From SCRA01 sp035533275 (lineage in GTDB: Bacteria; Vulcanimicrobiota; Vulcanimicrobiia; Vulcanimicrobiales; SCRA01), in NCBI GenBank assembly GCA_035533275.1, contig DATLUD010000051.1:1-45257 (forward strand): a stretch of 45,257 nt of DNA. Reading direction: 5' to 3'. The notes below the pieces were generated by a model that saw only the letters and a program-made list of their open reading frames with translations, made no database searches and had not been told where the DNA came from. Shown here in pieces: positions 15,489 through 22,284 of this stretch (the stretch's first letter is position 1; each line of letters opens with the position of its first letter). A program made the translations under genes and the position numbers.

Positions 15489-15818
15489 TCACCTCACGAG
15501 GTACGTGCCGGCGGCGTCGACGGTCACGCGGCGGCCGTCCACCAGCGCCTCGCGGCGCGGGTGTTCCCAGAAGCCCATGACGCGGATCACCACGCGCGGA
15601 AGCTCCGCCAGCGCCGCGCGCGCCCGGCGGGTGAGCGCGGCCACGTCGCGCGTCCACGGCGGGTGGCCGGCCGGAAGCAGCACCGCGGGATACGCGTGCT
15701 CGGCATCCTCGACCGGCTCGGTGCCTTCGATGCCGCGAGGACGCAGCGCGCTTGCCCGCGCGGCCGATGCGCGCAGCGGCTCGGCGCCTCTGATCGCGCG
15801 CGGGGCTGGGGCATTCAC
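15489..15818 (-). CDS. Unknown 109-residue protein, last gene of the flagellar-type run
   Basis: I do not recognise a family. The product is small, basic and Ala/Arg-rich. Its N-terminal half (residues 1-40) is low-complexity. The C-terminal half is better ordered: YPAVLLPAGHPPWTRDVAALTRRARAALAELPRVVIRVMGFWEHPRREALVDGRRVTVDAAGTYLVR, with predicted alternating helix and strands and several aromatic residues. The GTG start overlaps the TGA of the sigma-factor gene (GTGA), which argues that it is translated and co-regulated with the rod genes. No signal peptide or membrane segment is seen. The 67 bases between it and alaX hold no clear terminator. Confidence 0.5.
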   Translation of the reverse strand: MNAPAPRAIRGAEPLRASAARASALRPRGIEGTEPVEDAEHAYPAVLLPAGHPPWTRDVAALTRRARAALAELPRVVIRVMGFWEHPRREALVDGRRVTVDAAGTYLVR

Positions 15819-16495
15819 GCCGCCAGCGCTCCGGCGAGACGGCGGCGCAGACGGCGTAGCGCCTGCAGGTGGATCTGCGAGGCGCGCTGGCGAGAGACGC
15901 CCATGCGCCGGCCGAGCACCTCGAACGTGGCGCGACGGAAGTAGTGCTGCACCACCACGTAGCGCTCGCGTTCGGGCAGTGCGCGCAGGGCCTGCGTCAA
16001 CTGCCGGTTTCGCTCGCGCCGGCAGAGGATCACGGTCGGCTCCTCGTGATCGGCCGGCTCGCGCAGTCCCGGCGGCAGCGGCTCGTCGAGCGAGAGCGCG
16101 GTGATCGCGGCTGCGCGCCGCAGGTCCTCGTCCAGCCGCGCCGCGTCGAGTCCGGCGGCGGCGGCGATCTCCTCGAAGCGCGGATCGCGGCCGCCGCGCG
16201 CGTAGATCTCGTAGCGCACGCGCTCGGCGATGCGCGCCTCACGGCGGACGTGCTCGGGCACCGCGTCCATGCGGCGCACGCCGTTGAGCATGGCGCCGTA
16301 GACCAGCTTGCGCGCGTAGGCCCGCAGCGGCACTCCGCGGCCGGGGTCGAACGTATCGACGGCCCGGATCGCGCCTATCGCCCCTTCGGAGGCCAGGTCC
16401 TCCTGCTCGCACGAGGGGACCTTGAACGCGACGCTGCGCGAGAGCGAGCGGATCATCGGGAGCAGCGCGCGGATGGCCGCTTCGCGCTCATCCAT
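15815..16495 (-). CDS. FliA-like (sigma-28 type) RNA polymerase sigma factor
   Basis: This 226-residue sigma-70 family protein has regions 2, 3 and 4 without region 1, as in FliA/SigD. Region 2 reads LPMIRSLSRSVAFKVPSCEQEDLASEGAIGAIRAVDTFDPGRGVPLRAYARKLVYGAMLNGVRRMD, where the GAMLNGVRRMD text followed by AVPEHVRR is the FliA signature (usually G-A-M-L-D-x-L-R-x-x-D-W-x-P). Region 4 is LTQALRALPERERYVVVQHYFRRATFEVLGRRMGVSRQRASQIHLQALRRLR, a clear promoter-binding helix-turn-helix. It overlaps the upstream FlgJ-like gene by 8 bases and the downstream unknown gene by 4. Sitting in one operon with rod proteins, it probably controls flagellar-type genes; no anti-sigma FlgM is visible nearby. Confidence 0.85.
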   Translation of the reverse strand: MDEREAAIRALLPMIRSLSRSVAFKVPSCEQEDLASEGAIGAIRAVDTFDPGRGVPLRAYARKLVYGAMLNGVRRMDAVPEHVRREARIAERVRYEIYARGGRDPRFEEIAAAAGLDAARLDEDLRRAAAITALSLDEPLPPGLREPADHEEPTVILCRRERNRQLTQALRALPERERYVVVQHYFRRATFEVLGRRMGVSRQRASQIHLQALRRLRRRLAGALAA

Positions 16496-16691
16496 CGGAG
16501 CGCTCCAGCGCGCGGCGGAGCTGCGCGGCGAAGGCGTCGCCTCCGCCGGCGGCCGCGCGGCTCGCCCACGCTTGCGAGACCAGGTCGCCAAGCGGGCCGC
16601 AGGCGCGCTCCAGCGGCGTGAAGAGCGGGCGCAGCAGCGACGCCTCCAAGCCGGCGGCGACCTGCGCCATGCCCGCAGCCTCTGCGTCCAT
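16488..16691 (-). CDS. Tiny FlgJ rod-binding-domain-like protein
   Basis: The 67-residue product lies between the flgG-like gene (2-base gap) and the sigma gene (8-base overlap), so it is almost certainly translated. Its sequence (GMAQVAAGLEASLLRPLFTPLERACGPL...GGGDAFAAQLRRALERSDG) resembles the short rod-binding domain of FlgJ: an N-terminal helix with a phenylalanine or leucine and Glu in the 'FEALFLKQML' position, and a closing segment equivalent to the GG-x-GLA-x-x-L end. The family's domain is about 50-90 residues. FlgJ-like genes commonly follow flgG, which supports the idea. The muramidase half of FlgJ is absent. The resemblance is weak, so this call is an inference from position and pattern. 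Confidence 0.45.
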   Translation of the reverse strand: MDAEAAGMAQVAAGLEASLLRPLFTPLERACGPLGDLVSQAWASRAAAGGGDAFAAQLRRALERSDG

Positions 16692-16693
16692 CG

Positions 16694-17428
16694 TCACCCT
16701 CGCTGCAGGTTGTTGGCGATGCGCAGCATCTCGTCGGCGGCGCTCACGCCCTTGGCGCTGGCCTCGTAGGCGCGCTGGGCGGTCAGCATCTCCATCATCG
16801 CCTCGATCACCGAGACGTTGGCGCGCTCCAGCGAGCCCGCGATCACGTGCCCCGCGCCTCGCTCGCCAGCGCCCACGAGGACCGGATGGCCGGCGCGCGC
16901 GGAGGCGAAGTAGAGCCCGTGCTCGCCGCGCCGCAGCCGCTCGGGCGCGGGAAAGAGCGCGAGGCGGATGCGCCCTGCCGGAGTGCTCGCGCGGCCGGGC
17001 AGGTGCGCGGTGACGGTGCCGTCCTCGGCGATGGTCGCGCCGGCCGAGTCCGCGGGGAGCCGGACCCCGGCGAGCGTCCAACCCGCGCGCGCGAGCCGCC
17101 CGCGGTCGTCGAGGGAGAAGTCGCCGGCGCGCGTGTAGGCGACGCGGCCGCGGGCGTCGCGCACTTCGAAGAGGCCCGCGCCGTCGATGGCGCAATCGTA
17201 GGCGCCGCCGCTGCGCTCGATCTTGCCCTGCGTGAAGCGCAGGCGCTCGCCAACGGGGAGGCTGCCCAGGCCCGCCGAGCCGGGCGTCCCCGCGAGGATG
17301 CGCTCGAACTCGGCGACGCCGGCCTTGAAGCCGACCACGTCGGCGTTGGCAAGGTTGTCGGCGATGGTCTCGAGGTTGCGTTGCTGGACCGCCATGCCGG
17401 TGGCGGCGACGAAGAGCGCGCGATCCAT
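16694..17428 (-). CDS. flgG: FlgG-like flagellar hook/basal-body rod protein
   Basis: The 244-residue product is a flagellar rod/hook family protein. The N-terminus MDRALFVAATGMAVQQRNLETIADNLANADVVGFKAGVAEFE is the flg_bb_rod domain with the invariant NLANxxTxGFK motif (here NADVVGFK). The middle contains the FlgE/F/G-like D1 text (GAYDCAIDGAGLFEVRDARGRVAYTRAGDFSLDDRGRL). The C-terminus SLERANVSVIEAMMEMLTAQRAYEASAKGVSAADEMLRIANNL is the Flg_bbr_C domain with the expected E-x-x-N-V. It overlaps the preceding rod gene at TGATG. Length (usual FlgG about 260) and complete termini favour FlgG; the product would assemble in the periplasm and needs the flagellar export apparatus, none of which is in this window. 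Confidence 0.85.
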   Translation of the reverse strand: MDRALFVAATGMAVQQRNLETIADNLANADVVGFKAGVAEFERILAGTPGSAGLGSLPVGERLRFTQGKIERSGGAYDCAIDGAGLFEVRDARGRVAYTRAGDFSLDDRGRLARAGWTLAGVRLPADSAGATIAEDGTVTAHLPGRASTPAGRIRLALFPAPERLRRGEHGLYFASARAGHPVLVGAGERGAGHVIAGSLERANVSVIEAMMEMLTAQRAYEASAKGVSAADEMLRIANNLQRG

Positions 17429-18033
17429 CAGCGCACCCGTGCCACGTCGTCGATGGCCTTGCGCCGCGCCGCGTCGTCCGTCGTGACGATGCGCTGGCCG
17501 CTCTCGAACGCGCGCTCCGCGGAGAGGATGGAGAGCAGCTCGCGCGTGGCCTCCACCCCGGAGACCTCGAGCGCCCCTTGGCGCACGGTGGTCCCCGGCG
17601 GCAGGTCGAGGGCATCGACGACGCGCTCGCCCTCGCGCACGCTGCCGTCGGCGTCGATGCGGGCGCCGGGGCTCACGTGCAGGACGCCGTGGCGCCCCAT
17701 GAGCGCTCGGCCGCGTGCGTCGACCAGGCGACCGTCGTCGGTGCGCGAGAAGGCGCCGTCGCGGCCGCGAACGATGGCGCCGTCGGATGCGCGCAGCGTG
17801 AAGTTGCCGCGTCCGGCGAGCGCGAGGTCGAAGGCGCCTCCGGTCGGGCGGATCGCCCCTTGCGCCTCGACGGTGCGCGATGCCAGGCGCAGGCGCTCGG
17901 CGAAGCGCGTCACCTCGACGGCGCGCCGCCGGAAGCCGTTGGTGGAGAGGTTGGCGAGGTTGTCGGCGGCGATCTCCAGACGCCGCTGGGCCAGGCTCAT
18001 CGCCTGGGCGGCCCACTGCGCTGCGCTTGTCAT
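17428..18033 (-). CDS. flgF: Short FlgF/FlgG-family rod protein
   Basis: This 201-residue protein is a second, shorter member of the hook/basal-body family. It begins SAAQWAAQAMSLAQRRLEIAADNLANLSTNGFRRR, the rod domain with NLANxxTNGFR. It continues with GAFDLALAGRGNFTLRASDGAIVRGRDGAFSRTDDGRLVDARGRALMG and ends in GALEVSGVEATRELLSILSAERAFESGQRIVTTDDAARRKAIDDVARVR, the C-terminal coiled-coil domain. It is about 40-50 residues shorter than typical FlgF, the loss being in the central D1 region. The pairing of two such genes resembles flgF-flgG of Proteobacteria and flhO-flhP of Bacillus; which subunit each represents cannot be decided by sequence alone. A 93-base gap separates it from the upstream GGDEF-EAL gene. 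Confidence 0.8.
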   Translation of the reverse strand: MTSAAQWAAQAMSLAQRRLEIAADNLANLSTNGFRRRAVEVTRFAERLRLASRTVEAQGAIRPTGGAFDLALAGRGNFTLRASDGAIVRGRDGAFSRTDDGRLVDARGRALMGRHGVLHVSPGARIDADGSVREGERVVDALDLPPGTTVRQGALEVSGVEATRELLSILSAERAFESGQRIVTTDDAARRKAIDDVARVR

Positions 18034-18126
18034 GGCGCAAGCGTAGCGGGCGGAGATTGCCGTCGCGTTACCGCGGCGTGAGCGCTCCGCGTGCCGCAGA
18101 AGCGGACGAGTCAGCGCAGCGCCGGC

Positions 18127-19848
18127 TCATGGGATCGCCGGGCGGCCGAAGTGGTACCCCTGCGCCCAGTGGACCCCGAGGTTCAGAAGCGCCTGGGCTA
18201 GCCCCTCATCCTCGACGCCTTCGGCGATCGTGGTGGCATCCATGAGCTCGGCCATGTGGACGACTCCCTTGAGGAGGCTGCGCCCTCGCGGCTCCCATAA
18301 TTTCTGGACCAGGGACCGCTCGATCTTGATGAACGAGATCGGCAGCTCCGAGAGATAGACGAAGGGTGCGAAGCCCGACCCGAAATCGTCGATAGCAAGC
18401 TGGAATCCCGCATCCAGGAACGGTTGAACGCTCTTCCTGAGGCGCGTCGGATCGTGAAGCGCGAACGACTCCGTGATCTCCAAGACGATGGGCCTGGGCG
18501 AGCCGCCGCATGCCATGCGGTAGGGGCATCGATGTCCGCAAAAGTCGACCATCCGGCCTACCTCGTCGGCATGGCTGAGAAGCTGCGGAGAGATGTTCAC
18601 GAACGTGTAGCGGGCAACCTCGAGTTTCCCATCGTGCGCGGTCTGCTCGAGATCCGGGTGCGCGCTCCCAGCGGCGGCGTCCCGCGTATCCGGATCCACG
18701 AGGCATGCCATCCCAGACGCCCGTCGGGAGGCGCAGGCCTTCAGGGCCTGCGGCACAATCGCGCTGTCGATCCGGTGCGCGATGTGCATGTCCTCGGCCA
18801 GGCCGATGAACTCGTCCGCCGCGATCAGCTCGTCACCGGCTCCCTCGATGCGCGCCAACACCTCATCGCCGACGATCGCGCGACTCTGCAAATCGACGAT
18901 GGGCTGGAATGCGGCGCGAACCTTTCCGGATTGCAGAGCCTCGACCAGCCAAATCCCAATGGAGTAGAGGCCGTGACCGTTGGACCTCGCGACCACGACG
19001 CGATCCCGCCCGCCGCGCTTCGCGCGATACAGCGCCATATCCGCTCGCCCGATGATCCCCTCCACCGTCGCGGCGTGCTCCGGATACGCGGCCACCCCGA
19101 AGCTCGCGGAGATGGCATACGGCGATCCCCCAAGCTCAATGGTCAGCGCGGCGATCTCCGCGCGCACCCGCTCAGCGAACGCCATACCAACCGGTGCGCC
19201 CGCGTCAGGAAGGATACAGACGAACTCTTCGCCGCCCCACCGCCCGAAGATATCGGATTCGCGCATCATCTCCCGTATCGCCCGGCTGGTTCGAAGAAGC
19301 ACCTCGTCGCCGACGAGGTGCCCGTAGGCATCGTTGATGAGTTTGAATCGGTCCAGGTCGAAGAGAACCAGCGCGTACGAGGTGTGCTCGGCCTCCGCCC
19401 GCTCGTGGACGGCATCCAGGGCTCGCCGCAGCGTGCGCCGATTCGGAAGACCCGTCAGGGTGTCCGTGTTCGCTAAGCTCTCGAGATGTCTCTTGACGAC
19501 GAGGTGGGACCACGCGAGCTCGAGTAGCCCGCCCAAGCTGTCGAGGCCGCTCGCGAGCGCTTCGAGACACGCACGATCGGCGACTTGAACCTCGAGCACC
19601 CCTTCGAGATCCTCGTCGAGGCGCAGAGGCACGGAGCGAGCCGGGCCCGTTGCCCCAAAGCCTGCGCTATATCGAAACCTGTCGCCGACGAGGATCTGCG
19701 CGGAGAGTATGCGCGGCGACGCGGCGGCGATGGACGCGCAGGCCTCTTGGAAGACGGCGTCGACGGTCCTGTTGCCGACGATGGCACGCGCTATCGTCAG
19801 CCACGGAGCATCGAGGCGCGGATACTCCGGCATGTCCCGATTCGTCAT
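18127..19848 (-). CDS. GGDEF-EAL cyclic-di-GMP enzyme with N-terminal GAF-like domain
   Basis: The 573-residue cytoplasmic protein combines a diverged GAF-like sensor (about residues 15-118), a diguanylate cyclase domain (120-290) and a phosphodiesterase domain (295-573). The cyclase is intact: GGEEF at 205-209 and an RxxD inhibitory site (RESD, 196-199) at the correct spacing. In the EAL domain the signature is EVL (329-331); the metal/catalytic residues N418, E457, D487-D488, K508 and E543 are in place, with KIE at 508-510 where KID is usual. So both activities may be present. An extra segment before the E457 strand contains C437, C441 and C447 (CX3CX5C), unusual for EAL domains. It lies upstream of the rod/sigma genes in the same direction. 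GGGAGGAAG precedes the ATG. Confidence 0.92.
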   Translation of the reverse strand: MTNRDMPEYPRLDAPWLTIARAIVGNRTVDAVFQEACASIAAASPRILSAQILVGDRFRYSAGFGATGPARSVPLRLDEDLEGVLEVQVADRACLEALASGLDSLGGLLELAWSHLVVKRHLESLANTDTLTGLPNRRTLRRALDAVHERAEAEHTSYALVLFDLDRFKLINDAYGHLVGDEVLLRTSRAIREMMRESDIFGRWGGEEFVCILPDAGAPVGMAFAERVRAEIAALTIELGGSPYAISASFGVAAYPEHAATVEGIIGRADMALYRAKRGGRDRVVVARSNGHGLYSIGIWLVEALQSGKVRAAFQPIVDLQSRAIVGDEVLARIEGAGDELIAADEFIGLAEDMHIAHRIDSAIVPQALKACASRRASGMACLVDPDTRDAAAGSAHPDLEQTAHDGKLEVARYTFVNISPQLLSHADEVGRMVDFCGHRCPYRMACGGSPRPIVLEITESFALHDPTRLRKSVQPFLDAGFQLAIDDFGSGFAPFVYLSELPISFIKIERSLVQKLWEPRGRSLLKGVVHMAELMDATTIAEGVEDEGLAQALLNLGVHWAQGYHFGRPAIP

Positions 19849-20208
19849 GGGTTCTTCCTCCCTGGGATCCTAACCGGGACCGCGGCGCCAAATCAGCCGT
19901 CTATCGAGAACGCCCTACGGTCGCTTCGCGATGACAAGAGTCCGGCTGCGTGTCCTAAACAGCGCGGCGCGGGCCCCACGCCGTACGATACCCATGTTAC
20001 GAGAGCGCGTCGGGAAAGGGGAGAGAATATCCCAGGAACGCGCCGCGGCCTCTGTAAAGGCACAGTAAGAGCCGCGCGTGGTCAGCCCGCATCGCTTCGA
20101 TCTGGGCTGCGAATGGACGCTGCGACGTGCTCCGTCGTGGCGCGCATCCGCGCTACGGCCGCAAGAGACCGCCCAGGAGCATCGCCGCCTGGAACGTACC
20201 ATGCAGGT
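19849..20208. other. 360-base divergent intergenic region
   Basis: This gap separates the start of the GGDEF-EAL gene (minus strand) from the start of the Sce7726-like gene (plus strand), so it should contain both promoters. The composition looks less GC-rich than its surroundings, with several A/T runs such as GGAGAGAATATCCC near 20025. I found no convincing -35/-10 pair, no FliA-type TAAA-N15-GCCGATAA promoter and no strong dyad. Open frames crossing it give low-complexity translations and are not believed to be genes. Confidence 0.5.
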
Positions 20209-21630
20209 ATGACGCTCGCACCGCCTCCCGTCGCGGCCCTCTTCGATCTCGAGCGCACGAGGGACGACGACCCGCGATGCCCGCTCCCCCCTAGCGGCGT
20301 CGAAGCCGCGACGATCCGCGCCTACCTGCGCGAACGAGCCGCCGCGCTCTATCCTGACGCGCTGATCGTCGAGGACTGCGCGCTGCCGTTCGCGCGCATC
20401 GACGTGCTCATCGCCTCGCCGCAGGCGACCATCGGGATCCTCATCTGCGGCTCCGGAGACGGGCTCGCGCGTCCGAGAAGGGCGCGCGGGATCGAGGCCT
20501 TCGACTACGCCGTCGCCATCGCGGCGCACCCGCGCCTCGAGCACATCGCGGCCCTGCCGGGCGACGTCTACCGTCTGATCGTTCGAGAGCGTGAGGACGG
20601 CCTGCGGTTCGTGCCGGCGTTGCCGTGGCCTCCGCCGTCACCGCGCAGCCAACGCTCGGCCTCCTCGCTCCTGCGCGTGCTCTTCGGCCGCGAGATCGAG
20701 GCAATCGCCCGCGCCCTGCCGCGCCGCGGCGCCAAAGAGACCCAGGAGCAGCACCTCGATCGCTGCCTGAGCGCCGAAGACGCGCGCCGCCACGTGCGGG
20801 CGGCCCTAAAGCGCCGCGCGTCGGATCCTGGCCCGCTCAACGGCGGGGAGATCGCCGATGCGCTGGTTGCCGAGCTGAGCGCCGCCACGACGCCGCCGGC
20901 AGCCGTGGTCCGCGAGCTCACGATCGCCGCCTACAACGGCGGCATCGCCGACGTCGCTCTGACCACGCCTGGCAGCCTCGACCTCTACGAGATCAAGGGC
21001 GACACCGACTCGCCCGCGCGCCTGCGCCGGCAGGTCGCCGACTACGACGCCGTGGGAACGTCCTGCACGCTGGTCACGACCTGGCGCCGGTTGAGCGCCT
21101 TCGCGGCCCGCGTTCCTCCGCATTGGGGGCTGCTCGTGGCCGAGCGCGCTCCCGAGGGGGGCTGCCGCTTTCGCCGCGTGACCCCGAGCCGACCCAATCC
21201 GCACCGCCGCGCCACGATGCTCGCGGGGCTCCTGCACACGGCCGACCTCTACGGCATCCTGCGGCGCGTCCGCCGCGGTCAGCCCTGGCGCTACAGCAGC
21301 GTCCATCGCCTGCGCGAGCTCGTCGTCGAGAGCGTCGATGCGGCGCGCCTCACCACGCTCGTTGCGCGCGCCGTGGCGTTGCGAAAGCCGTTCGAGGTGC
21401 GGCAGCGGCAGGCCGTCTCGCTGGGGGCGCCGCAGGAGTGGCCGGGCATCGACGCCATCCTCGGCTCCGACCCCGCCGCGTTTGACGCCTCACACGGCGG
21501 CGAGGATCGCCTCGAGCAGCGCCCCCATGCGATCGGCGGCGCCGCTCACCGCGGCGAGCACCTCCTCGTGCGAGGTCGAGGCGCCTTCGCGCCAGACGTT
21601 GGAGATCACGCTGATCCCCGCCACCTCTAG
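20209..21630 (+). CDS. Sce7726-like protein with two nuclease-fold repeats
   Basis: The 473-residue product matches the Sce7726 family in its second half: VRELTIAAYNGGIADVALTTPGSLDLYEIKGDTDSPARLRRQVADYDAVGTSCTLVTT and VPPHWGLLV are the family's core, a PD-(D/E)xK-like arrangement with D248 and E261-x-K263. Residues 50-145 repeat the same fold at an offset of 183 residues: ARIDVLIASP...ILICGSGDGLARPRR...FDYAVAIAAHPRLEHIAALPGDVYRLIV. There D65 sits exactly 13 residues before L78, with C80 in place of the Lys, so the first copy has lost the catalytic Glu and Lys. The family is of unknown function and often occurs near phage or accessory genes. The ATG at 20209 has only GCAGG upstream. The last 47 residues overlap the convergent purine nucleoside phosphorylase gene and look like accidental read-through. 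No partner gene is adjacent. Confidence 0.75.
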   Translation: MTLAPPPVAALFDLERTRDDDPRCPLPPSGVEAATIRAYLRERAAALYPDALIVEDCALPFARIDVLIASPQATIGILICGSGDGLARPRRARGIEAFDYAVAIAAHPRLEHIAALPGDVYRLIVREREDGLRFVPALPWPPPSPRSQRSASSLLRVLFGREIEAIARALPRRGAKETQEQHLDRCLSAEDARRHVRAALKRRASDPGPLNGGEIADALVAELSAATTPPAAVVRELTIAAYNGGIADVALTTPGSLDLYEIKGDTDSPARLRRQVADYDAVGTSCTLVTTWRRLSAFAARVPPHWGLLVAERAPEGGCRFRRVTPSRPNPHRRATMLAGLLHTADLYGILRRVRRGQPWRYSSVHRLRELVVESVDAARLTTLVARAVALRKPFEVRQRQAVSLGAPQEWPGIDAILGSDPAAFDASHGGEDRLEQRPHAIGGAAHRGEHLLVRGRGAFAPDVGDHADPRHL

Positions 21631-22284
21631 GCCCAGCGCCCGCGCCTGGATCACCTCGGGGACGGTCGACATCCCGATGGCGTCGCCGCCGGCGCTGCGG
21701 TAGAAGCGCACCTCGGCGGGCGTCTCGTAGGCGGGTCCCAGCACGCCGCAGTAGACGCCCTCGCGCACTCGCAAGCCGAGGCGCTCCGCGGCGGCGCGCC
21801 CGGCGGCGCGCAGGCGCGGCGCATACGCCGCGGTCATGTCGGGAAAGCGCGTCTCGCCGGCCGCGCCGGGCCCCAGCAGAGGGCTCGAGCCGGTGAGGTT
21901 GAGGTGGTCGGCGATCAGCATCAGGTCGCCCGGCTCGTACGCGGCGTTCAGGCCGCCGGCGGCGTTGGTCACCACCAGCGCGCGGGCGCCCGCGTGCGCC
22001 GCGGCGCGCGCGCCGAAGGCCGCCTCGCGCTGGCTGTAGCCTTCGTAGGCGTGGACGCGCCCCACGAAGAGCGCCACGCGCTTGCCGCTCCACGCGCCCA
22101 GCGCGACGAAGCCCGGATGACCCGCAACGCGCGCCTGCGGCATCCCGGGGATCTCGTCGAAGGGGATCTTCTCGCGCACGTCTGCGCGCGCCACCACGGC
22201 GCCCAATCCGCTGCCCAGGATCACCGCGGCGTCGAGCGCGCCCAGGCGCCGCGCGGCGGCGGCTACAGGGCTCTGCGCGCTCAC
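21490..22284 (-). CDS. punA: Purine nucleoside phosphorylase (trimeric, PNP-I type)
   Basis: The enzyme cleaves purine (deoxy)nucleosides with phosphate in salvage. The 264-residue product shows AAVILGSGLGAVV, GRVHAYEGYS (substrate-gate His), ALVVTNAAGGLNAAYEPGDLMLIADHLNLTGSSPL, GVLGPAYETPAEVRFY, and GMSTVPEVIQARALGLEVAGISVISN, all diagnostic of the trimeric family that uses inosine and guanosine. VISN replaces the common ITN at the base-recognition asparagine. The GTG at 22284 overlaps the gpmI stop (GTGA), making it the last gene of the glycolytic operon. Its 3' end overlaps the convergent Sce7726-like gene by 141 bases. Paired functionally with the pyrimidine enzyme at the right end of the window it would feed ribose-1-phosphate into central metabolism. 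Confidence 0.92.
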   Translation of the reverse strand: MSAQSPVAAAARRLGALDAAVILGSGLGAVVARADVREKIPFDEIPGMPQARVAGHPGFVALGAWSGKRVALFVGRVHAYEGYSQREAAFGARAAAHAGARALVVTNAAGGLNAAYEPGDLMLIADHLNLTGSSPLLGPGAAGETRFPDMTAAYAPRLRAAGRAAAERLGLRVREGVYCGVLGPAYETPAEVRFYRSAGGDAIGMSTVPEVIQARALGLEVAGISVISNVWREGASTSHEEVLAAVSGAADRMGALLEAILAAV

